Origin: Misgurnus anguillicaudatus
Lineage: Eukaryota > Chordata > Actinopteri > Cypriniformes > Cobitidae
Assembly (NCBI RefSeq): GCF_027580225.2
Contig: NC_073358.2
Location: forward strand, 6,577,501-6,641,500
Direction: 5' to 3'
DNA: 64,000 nt
The position numbers and the translations under genes are program-made. Below the pieces are notes generated by a model. It was not told where the DNA came from. It saw only the letters and a program-made list of their open reading frames with translations, and made no database searches. The first letter of the stretch is position 1. Every line of letters starts with the position of its first letter. Below are positions 22,101 through 32,000 of this stretch, in pieces.

Positions 22101-23648
22101 ATCCCCTTCTGACATCACAAGGGGAGCCAAATTTCAATGACCTATTTTTTCACATGCTTGCAGAGAATGGTTGACCGAAACTAAGTTACTGGGTTGATCT
22201 TTTTCACATTTTCTAGGTTGAAAGCAGCACTGGGGACCAAATATTAGCACTTAAACATGGAAAAAGTCAGATTTTCATAATATATCCCCCTTTAATGAAA
22301 AGATAAATAGAGGAGCTTTTGGGCCATTGTTATGACTATAAATCTTTATTTCATTTGAGTGCATATGTTATAAAAAAAGTTCAGGTTAACGTATTGAACA
22401 ATTTCATATAAAGCTGTTTTCATCACAGCTGTTATATACACACCTCTCCATTCATCCCAACTGTCTTAGATGAGACGGCACCGGCACCAAGTATAAATCC
22501 ACCGGGCAGCTCTATCTCCTTAGACACAGTGTTCATGTTGTACACCTTAAAACAAAAGTGTGCAATAAATCAAGATACAAATTAAGAATGTATTTCTTTA
22601 TGAATATTATAATATATATTTATTTATAGTTTATTAACAAACCTTATCCACTTGAACCAGTGGAATCAAATAAGGTACACCTCCAACATCAGTAATGCGA
22701 GGTTTTCCACACAGACCTAAAGTATTAAAAGAGTAACACGTGATAAACTAACAGTCTGTTACTACCTGAGATATGAATTCAGCTATATATGTACTCACCT
22801 TTAACAGGAAACCTAAAAGGCTCTTGTGTGAGATCTGGACAGTCGGCGACAGATACTTTAACATCAGCAAAATTCTTATTCAGTCCCAACTCCAGCACTG
22901 TTACACAAAATTATTTAATAATGACAATTAACAAGTCGGGCCTTAAGAAAAGAAAATCATGAGTAAAAAAATAATTTTTAGTATTTACTACATTAGTAAA
23001 CTTCCAATATACTGTAGTGTTTTTTAACCTTTTCAAATGTAAATAAAACTGTATTTACTATTGTTAATCAATTCATTATAGTTAATACTACATAATAATG
23101 TAGTACAGTGGTTCTCAAACTTTTTCAACGTGTGGCCCCCCTTGTTTATTCCTTTGCGGCCCCCCAAAGAAAATCTATGACAAATGTGTTCTAAAATGTA
23201 ACATTTTAATTAAACAAAACATATTAAATTATACAAAGTGGTGCTGTTGGTTAGTAGCCTTATTTTCTTTAGATTTAATCACACAGAATTCATGATAAAT
23301 GAATGTATTTTATAAAATGTCATAAAACTGGGGCCCCCCTGGCACCATCTCGCGGCCCCCAGTTTAAGAACCACTGATGTAGTATATTCTTGGTTGTTAT
23401 GTTAAAAAGCTGTAGTAGTAATAATAGTACAGTATTTTTTATGTTTACATTACAAAAACATAATAGTACTACAATATAATAATGCTGAACTTTGGACTTT
23501 GTCATTTGAGTTAGCTCAGGACAAACAGAATGAAACACCTCTATATTTTTCATTAAAGTGAAATGTAATTAAAAGGATTACCATGACATAACTCTTTGAG
23601 ATCTGGTAGATGAATCTTGAACTTCTCAGTCTTGTTGTCGTGTGTCAT
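19186..23648 (-). CDS. c11orf54: C11orf54 homologue (PTD012-type ester hydrolase), upstream copy B
   Basis: Eight exons: 23582-23648, 22799-22897, 22643-22716, 22444-22545, 21438-21614, 21051-21200, 20778-20894 and 19186-19359. Exon lengths and phases are identical to copy A, giving 319 residues. It starts MTHDNKTEKFKIHLPDLK and ends ETHNVGRD. The zinc motif HTHGFSHHGEGGH is intact. Differences from copy A are scattered (for example GGFILGAGAVSSKT against GAFMLGAGAVSFKT, and VIEVKAC against VIEMRAC), with no stops or shifts. Introns are compact except for MITEs; intron 1 is under 0.7 kb against 6.8 kb in copy A. Its function is expected to match copy A, a soluble zinc-binding hydrolase-fold protein. 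Confidence 0.94.
19625..20187. mobile_element. MITE, TTAAAGGTAAACACCAC family
   Basis: TTAAAGGTAAACACCACAGT at the left is mirrored by GGTGGTGTTTTCCTTTAA at the right. It lies in intron 7 of C11orf54 copy B. A truncated relative is at 52538-52835. Confidence 0.8.
21875..22295. mobile_element. MITE, TTAAAGGGGCCATTTCAC family
   Basis: The left end TTAAAGGGGCCATTTCAC and the right end ATATATCCCCCTTTAA form degenerate inverted termini of a common fish element of about 0.4 kb. It lies in intron 4 of C11orf54 copy B. Confidence 0.65.
23098..23384. mobile_element. hAT-type MITE (CAGTGGTTCTCAAAC), intact, with 8-bp duplication
   Basis: The element (23106-23376, 271 bp) starts CAGTGGTTCTCAAACTTTTT, ends AGAACCACTG, and is flanked by perfect 8-bp copies of ATGTAGTA (23098-23105 and 23377-23384). 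Eight-bp duplications and these termini are hAT hallmarks. It is the uninterrupted counterpart of the element split by Helitron-like insertions at 53765-58407. Confidence 0.9.
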
Positions 23649-24075
23649 TTTGTTGCGTGGATGTGTTCACAAGTGTCAGATTCATACAGCCAAATCACAT
23701 GATCAGGAGCTTTTTTCCGTTTTTCTGCAACATATGAGAAATGGGCTGTGTCCGAAGAAGACCCCTATAGTGGTGTCCATAAGCATAGTGGACATAACTG
23801 GATAAGTGCACTAGTTTAATCAAACGACGCACAGCACACGTCTACAACCAATGCTAACCGCTACTCTTCTACTAAATGAGGAGGCTCGCAACAAATGACC
23901 GCGGTTCGGCGGAAGATCAGGTAGACGCAGCATTTCTGGCCATCCCAGTGTCCGAATTTCACTCTTTAAGTGGATTATAATTAGTGAAGTAATGTAGGGA
24001 TGAGGGTGTAAGTGGCCATTTAGATCACAGCCAGGGGCATTGCAACTCCTGGAAGTGTTTTGATTGGCCACTCAG

Positions 24076-26466
24076 ATGACGTGAACAACACGCTTCCTGA
24101 TTCGCTCCTGCCAGAGAAAAGGTTTGAGTCGCCGTTTTCTGATGATTTATTTTAAGTTACTATTATTTTATTGATTTCATCATTAATGTTTTTCTGCATT
24201 TTTGTTTAATATATAAATATATATAATTACATAAGGTAAAAAAAATTAACTTTGTGGCGCTCTCCTGTGGATAATTTACTTGAAGTACACACAAAACCAG
24301 ATCATAGTATAGTGATTTTTCTTATTCTTATTTTTAAAGATTTCAATAAAAGTTAATCATAGCTAATGTGTTTTCTTATTTTAATACATGAATATACTTT
24401 TATAGTCTTCAGAATACAGGAACATAAATGCACGCCGCCCTCTTGGGGTGATTTGGGTGAAGTACACCCAAAATCACCACTTTTCTATCTTGATAAAAAA
24501 CATATTTTTGTGAATTTGTTTAACGTTTCAATTAATATTTTTTATGAATTTCATTATTGAGTTATGCATGTTATGTGTTTCCGTTTATCCTTATTAAAAC
24601 GTATTACATATATTTTTAGAAAGTCCAGTAACCAAACAAGTAACCAAAAACATATCTGCTTGAAATATGAAGTACACCTGAAACTATTTTCTGTGTCTAA
24701 AGTCAACCATAGAATTGTCATTGTTTTATGCATTTTATAATTAAATCATACGCTTTCTGAAGGAATTACATTCACTTTCAATTTTCTATAAAATCTAGCT
24801 GGATGAACATAACTGCACACCGCCATCTTCTGGTTATCTTCTGGTTAAGTACATACAAAACCAGATTTTTCTTATTTTTATAAAAATAAAATTATAAAAT
24901 TAAATCATAGCTAATGTTTTTTTAACACATGAATATCTATACTTTTATAGTCTTTAGAATACAGGAACATAAATGAACGCCGCCCTCTTAGGGTGATTTG
25001 CATGAAGTACACTTGACACTTTTTATCGTGATAAAAACTTTTTTTAAATGTATCGTTTCAATTACAATTTTTATGGATTTAATTATTAAATAATGCATGT
25101 TATGTGTTGCCGTTCATCCTTTTTAAAACTAATTACATAAATATATATTTTTAGAAAGTCCGGTAACCAAACAAGTGAATAGAATTGTCCCATTATAGAC
25201 TTGTCATTGTTTTATGCATTTTATAATTAAATCATACGCTTTCTGAAGGAATTACATTCACTTTCAATTTTCTATAAAATCTAGCTGGATGAACATAACT
25301 GCACGCCGCCATCTTCTGGTTATTTACGTACACACAAAACCAGATTTTTCTTATTTTTATAAAAATAAAATTATAAAATTAAATCATAGCTAATGTTTTT
25401 TTAATACATGAATATCTATACTTTTATAGTTTTTAGAATACAGGAACATAAATGAACGCCGCCCTCTTAGGGTGATTTGCATGAAGTACACTTTACACTT
25501 TTTATCGTGATAAAAGCTTTTTTTGTGTATCGTTTCAATTACTATTTTTATGGATTTAATTATTAAATTATGCATGTTATGTGTTGCCGTTCATCCTTTT
25601 TAAAACTAATTACATAAATATATATTTTTAGAAAGTCCGGTAACCAAACAAGTGAATTGAATTGTCCCATTATAGACTTGTCATTGTTTTATGCATTTTA
25701 TAATTAAATCATACGATTTTTGAAGGAATTACATTAACTTTCAATTTTCTAAAAATAATCTAGCTAGAATGAATATAACTGCACGCCGCCATCTTCTGGT
25801 AATTTACGTGAAGTACACACAAACCAGATAATAGGAAGGTATGATTTTTTTACAATTCTGTATTGTTTATAGTTTTCAATAAAAGTAAATCATAGCTAAT
25901 GTGGCATGTATTATTTTTTTTAAAATACATGAATATAGGAACCTAACTGTGATGATTTATGTAAAGTACACAAAATCTTTTTCTAAGGCTTTCACTATAA
26001 AAAGGTAATTATACTAGTGCCTTAGCCTTATTTTTATATCAATTTAAATAAAAGTAATCGTAGGTAATATGTAAATTTTAAATACATGAAAAAATATAAG
26101 TGCTCAAAAGTCATAAGGATTGGAAATGACATTAGATTGAGTAAATTATGACAGGTTTTATCAAAGGTAACTTGTTGCTAATTTTGAAATAATAATGAAT
26201 TGTTTTCTTCTGCTGATCTGAAAACTGGTTGCAATACTATTACATAACTTCTGTTACTTTTATGACTGTTGCATGAGTTTTAAAATACAAATTTCTGCTT
26301 ATTCCATAGCACCGTGTTGCTTTGTATATTATGTACACTGTATTATTATTATTAACAGTGCAAAAAAATCACTTAAACCACTATAAAACAGTGATGTATC
26401 TACATAATGTACATAAGTTCAAGTTGAACAAAAACAGGATTAATAGTGAACAATGTAGTATTTTTT
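24076..26466. repeat. Intergenic AT-rich tract with about 480-bp tandem repeats
   Basis: The block TTTTATGCATTTTATAATTA then AAATCATACG recurs at about 24725, 25210 and 25687 (spacing near 485 and 477). Each copy is followed by GCACGCCGCCATCTTCTGGT or a close variant. Related shorter blocks with CACGCCGCCCTCTTGGGGTG begin near 24430. No gene was found; 26.0-26.46 kb holds nothing recognisable. Confidence 0.7.
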
Positions 26467-28117
26467 TCATTCTGCATCCTCAGGGATGATGTCCCCTTGC
26501 ATATTCACAAGCGCTGCACAGACTCTTAGGATTTTGTCTACTTTGTGTGACAAGCTAACAGGAACAGTCTGGGAGACAATTTTGAACACCCTTAGCCGTC
26601 TGATCACTTGTTGAATCACATTGAATATGCTTTTTGTGCCCGTAACATCCTCATCAGACGATTTTCCATCTTTGTGAGTATTATCTGGCGTGACCAGATT
26701 TACCCCTCTCTCAAACAGCAAACTTCGAATCATAAAGCCTCTGCCTGCCATCACTTCATCGCCAGGTTGAAGATATTCCAAGAAGCCAGACTCTTGGGTA
26801 ATCGACTTGTCACTACAGTTGCTTCCAAAAGCGGCGGAGATGAACATAATATGTCCAGAGGGAGCAACAGCAACCAAATACTTGAAAGTATTACTTGAAC
26901 AATAGTCACTATATGATTCCTGATTGCGAGCTCTTTGCAGAACCGTTTCAGAGCAGTCAATGATGCAGGTGGTGTTCGGGAAGTTTTCCATAAAGTGCCG
27001 AGGCCTTGTGGCACGGATTGTTCCTCGTGGCAGCCAGGGAACGTACGCTCTCGTGTGCTCCTCCATTGTGTCAATCCAGTAAGAGAGAATTTGGCTCACC
27101 GCATCCTGCGACACTTGAAAACGTTCAGCAAGGTCCCCCTTTAGTAAATTCAACTTTAGCTTCATCATGGTCATCGTTATTTGATCCGTTGTGTGCATCT
27201 CAAAATTACCTGTGTAGAACTGCTGCAGATATTTAACATGCTCTTTATACAAACTAAGAGTGAAGCCGGTGTACAATAAACAGGTAGTGTCATTCTTGAG
27301 AATATTAAGGGATTTGGGTTGCTCTTCATGGCACTGTGTTGCAACGTGGACCCCCATTAGATTTTTTTTAGAGGCATAACTGTGATCTGCAGACGTCTGA
27401 ACATCACACTGATTGAATGCGTTATTAATATGCTGCTGTGGTGGAGACATCGGCTGTGCCGTGTTGACATGACTTCGCTCAGCATCTGCAAGGAACAACA
27501 CATGGACCACATTAAATTGAGCAAAACAAAAGTGTGCTAATATTGCCTAGATGGTTTCTTTACCCTGTTTGTACTCTATGCAAAATTAATTTTAAAAAAT
27601 GATAAATCCATATAGAATTACGTCACAGTTATAACCATAGCGTAGCGCAATAATTAAATTATTTTTATGCCCAATCGAGGTGCCACAAAGAAATACAGAG
27701 ACAGACACAACTTTTACTTTAGTGATTATAAATATTAAATCACTGCATTTTATCTTCTGTAAAGTTACCTGGTAGACCACGTGTCCTGTCGAGCCTCGGA
27801 GTCTTGATTGGAGCATCATAGCCCAACCACTTCTCAGGGAACGGATGATCTTCCGTGGGTCTTCTATCAACAAAGTGGAATGAACAAACATACGGGAATT
27901 TCGGCGGTTGTTTTAAGTTTAAAGCTTTTAACCAAAGCCGACGAGACTCCTCCCCTTTCGGCGGTGGATGAAGATCATATGGTGCGCCACATCCACACTC
28001 AGCTCTGGTGCGTGGATTGTGGTCAAAACAAACGTCTTGAAGAAATTTATGGCGTTTGTACCAGCTGTTGTGGCAACCTCTAACTGCACACATTATGCCT
28101 GTCCTTCTTGATGCCAT
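26467..28117 (-). CDS. THAP-domain protein with transposase-derived DDE domain
   Basis: Exon 1 (27769-28117) and exon 2 (26467-27485) join with a GT donor and TTGCAG acceptor to give 455 residues. Residues 1-110 are a THAP zinc finger: Cys10-x4-Cys15, a long spacer with RRLWLKAL, then CSFH (Cys78, His81). A helix-turn-helix of the kind fused to DDE_4 transposases follows (LNLLKGDLAERFQVSQDAVS). The DDE_Tnp_4 region has CIIDCSE (Asp293), SDKSITQESGFL and PGDEVMAGRGF. The usual MADRGF Asp is Gly (about 364), and the third acidic position reads NVIQQ instead of the usual HVER. THAP plus DDE_4 is the ISL2EU architecture. The intact frame with altered catalytic residues and no terminal repeats noticed suggests a domesticated DNA-binding protein. 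Its target is unknown. Confidence 0.8.
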
Positions 28118-29090
28118 AGTAAATATTAAAAGCCAATTAAAACTGCATACTCGTGTCACTTGCAATAACTTAAGTGGTTTACCGGAAGTCATCCACAAAA
28201 GAGCTCAAAGGTGACAGCGCGCATGCGCCCTTCTTCTTCTTTGAGCTTATTGGCGGCTCGCTTCCTTAAAAGAGCATTACCGCCATCTTCTGTGGGTAAT
28301 GGATCGGAGACACAAAACCCTATTCCCCACACCATTCAGGAGTCAGAACCGTAGACTGTAAAAAAGGTCAGGACTCAAGGTTTATTATGCATTATTTCCA
28401 TATCTGTATTTTCTTTTGCCATAGCTTGTTTTGCAAATTTATCTGCTGCTTCATTCCCTAATACATGAATTATGGACCGGAACTTACAAAAACGATATTA
28501 TATTGTTTCCTGTTTTTCATTATATTATCTGTAATATGTCTCCAAAACACTGTCCTGTCTAGTTTCTGACTTTTGAACTTCTAGGCATAACAAAGCTGAA
28601 CTTAAATCGCGCATGCTCTCTTGTTTAGTCTGCGTGCCTTCCTGGGTTGTTGTGGCTAGAAGGGATACAGCTACAGCTCTCGTGATATCTCACTGGATGA
28701 TCGCTGTTTCATGCTAATTCTACCCTCAAATCTAACCCTAAACACAATATTTCACGGGATTTAAGCCGCAGCTGTATTCTATTTATCCAGAACCGCTGTT
28801 TTTCCATCATAATGTTACTTCACAAACAACATCTCGCGAGATTTGGCAGTAGCTATATCCCTTCTAACCAGAACCTGTTTCCTGGGCGGAGTTGCGTGGC
28901 GCCTTGTGCGGTGAAAACGAAACGCTGGTGCACATGGATAACGTTATTTTACGAATATAGTTCGTTTCTTAATCAATACATTGATGTTTAGGCTTGCAGA
29001 AGTACTCAAACGTACAGGACATCTTAAATGTCATCACAGCAGTCTCGCGTGCTAGGACTAAACGACACTTTTCTGGGAGAGTTTTAAAGC
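28118..29090. promoter_or_regulatory. Divergent promoter region between the THAP-DDE gene and taf1d
   Basis: About 970 bases separate the two start codons. The region is relatively GC-rich near each gene. TCTCGCGAGA at 28832-28841 is the motif known from CpG-type, often bidirectional promoters (bound by BANP). Part of the region (about 28640-28885) is an imperfect inverted repeat (GGCTAGAAGGGATACAGCTA against TAGCTATATCCCTTCTAACC), so the motif may have come with a small transposon. Confidence 0.5.
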
Positions 29091-32000
29091 ATGGCGAGCG
29101 AAGACGACACAACGCAGATTGGGCTGCTGGAGTTTGGCAAGAACTCCGAAGTGATCTTTGAAACCCCTTCACAAGATGTTGTTAAGTCTATTGATAAGTG
29201 TTTTAAGCAGTTCAGAAGGGATGCTTCAAATCACAAGCTGTCGCCGGACAGGCAAGTTAACACGTTATTTATGTATTGCAAATACCTGTATGGAAAAGCA
29301 TAAGCTGTTAACTATTAAAGGTGCAGTGTGTAACATTTATAACGATCTCTTGACAGAAATGCAACTATATTATCAATGGTGTATAAAAACCTTTCATAAG
29401 GAACTGTTATGTTTTTATTACCTTAGAATGAGACATTTTTATCTACATACACAGAGGGTCCCCTTACATGGAAGTCGCCATTTTGTTTCTACAGAAGCCC
29501 TTAACGGACAAACTTTTTTACTAAGTTGTCTCCAACGATGACATGGTTGTCCGGTGGCGGCTACCGTAGCTTCTCTATGCGTTTTGGTGAATGGTGGACT
29601 AAAACGTTGGTTGCAATTTGCAACCTTACCACTAGATGTACTAAAATGAACACACTGCACCTTTAAAACCCTTACACCTTATTCTATTCAAACTAATGCA
29701 ATCATCATTATATTCGTTAGAATATTTGTATTATTTTATAGCAGGGGTTTGTTGTTAATTTGTATGTTATTCTTCCCTGCATCCCCTACAGTGACTCTGG
29801 TGATAGCCTGTTTTTAACCCAGTCTGTTACTTCAGCGGTCAGAACTGTGAGAAGGCGAAGATCAAGACATCGATCACAGTCCATTTCCGACGATTCTGAG
29901 GATGGGAGGGAAGACAGATGCATAGAAAATGAAGACGATGAATATGAGGATAGAGGTTTAGGACACCGTCAGCACACATTGGCTGCAGGAAAAGAAAAAC
30001 TCCCTCATTATATTCCTCCCAAAAAAACAAATTTTCCCTTTCTGTTGAAGTCACAAAAACATCAGCACCTGCCTGAACTGAAGCATCGAATTTTAGAGGT
30101 ACATGAATGTTAATATTAGTGTGTTTTTGTACTGTATTTGTGTTTCATGAAGGTGTCTTAAAAATTAACACAGCACATTTGACCAAACGATTCGAATAAA
30201 AAACACAGACTCAACATTAAGATGAGTTCCAGCGCTTTACTTCCTGCTTTGTTCAAAACAATCGCATTCTAATGACGAAAGCGTGCCCTGGCTCGGATCG
30301 ATAAAAGTACAGTGGTCATGATAATACATGCATGAGAAGCGTCGGGCCTGGTTCGGGCAGATAATTTATGATGATGTATCAGATTACATCGGGTCCGGAC
30401 TTTAAAGCAACACTATGTAGTTTCCATGTAAAAATTACTTACAGCTCCCCCATGTGGTTGAAAAGCGCAACAGTACCTGGTATCAGACACTCTTCTGCAG
30501 GCAGGGGGAGGGGCGGGGCTGTGTTTCCTACCCTCCACCGCCACTTTCAGAGTGTGCTTGTAGCAGCTAGGAGGCTGCTCAGGTTGCAGCAACAGTACAA
30601 TTTGTCCAGTTAAAAGTTGTTCTATCACTGAAATAATTTTAGAGACATTATTTAAAGGTAAAAAACTACATAGTGTTGCTTTAAAAGCCACGGGCCGGGT
30701 CGGGTTGTAATTGGCAGGCCCATTGAGAACTCTGCTCCAAGCCACAAGTAAAATGACCAACCCCCTGTGTCTCTACGATGTTCTGATGCAGAGTTATAAG
30801 GCTTTTTTTTGGTTGCTATGGTACCCTTATTTGGTTGCTAGGGAGTGAATTGACATCCACCAGTTATTACACTCCAAGCCACAAGTGAAACTGTCCAATC
30901 CTGTGTCTCTATAATGTTCTGATGCTTTTGCTTATAAAAGTTATAGCACACCTCTCCCCAAGCCGGTTTAAGGAAAGGTGCCTTCATATGGGTCTAAAAA
31001 TGTGTGCAGATTAATCACTTTACTTCTAATCATAATGGGTTATTATTATATAATAATATTATTATTATGGTGTAATGATATAATTATTGTGGTAAAGCTA
31101 ATGGTAGTTTTCCAAGGAGTGAGTTTCAGTTATCTCGAGATTCATCTTGCTTGTTTTCATGCTATCATTGGATTGTTTCTCACTGTAAATTACGGATCTA
31201 GGTTGATACTTGTTTTATCCTTTCATAAAACCCAATTTAGGAAGCTTTTCTTTGGCTCTGTTAAAGGCGGGGTGCATGTTCTCTGAAAGCCAATGTTGAT
31301 ATTTGAAATCACCTAAACAAACACGCCCCTACCCTAATACATGCGCAACCCAGGCAACGATGTCGGTTAGTAGACGGAAGTGTTTTTCAAAAATCATGCA
31401 CCCCGCCTTTAAATAAATCACAGATTCTACTTTTTTCAGACATTAAATTTTGACCATATCTTCTCCATGTAAGAACACAAGGATGAAAAAAAGCTAGAGT
31501 CACTTATCTTACAGGGGCTAGTTTAAAAACACTGTCATTATGTGTTGTTTTATTATCTTATTTTTATTTTGTTATATATTTATTTACCAGAATGCAGAAG
31601 TCGGAGGGTTCTACAAGTGCATAAAGAAAATCCAAGAGGGTAATGTCAATACACAAGGTGTAGACATGTGGCAGCATGGGTAAGTTTTAAAAAACAATTA
31701 TATTTCTAAATAAAATTAACTATTAAATCGTTTTTCCAAGATTAATTTTTTGTAAACTTTGTTTTAGGCTAAAAGAAGATTCAGATTTGGATGAGCAAAA
31801 CAGTGATCACGAAGTCACAGTAGTGGTGTGTAATTAAATAACAAAAATGCTTTTATTCTATGAAAGATGTATTGTGATCTGTCTGTCTGGGGTAAACTGT
31901 AGCTAAGGTTTCAAAATTCTGGGAATTTTGGAAACTTTCATGGTAATGAATAAGGAAGCTAATGTTTGTCTGTTATACAGTTTGGCCAAATTACCCAAAA

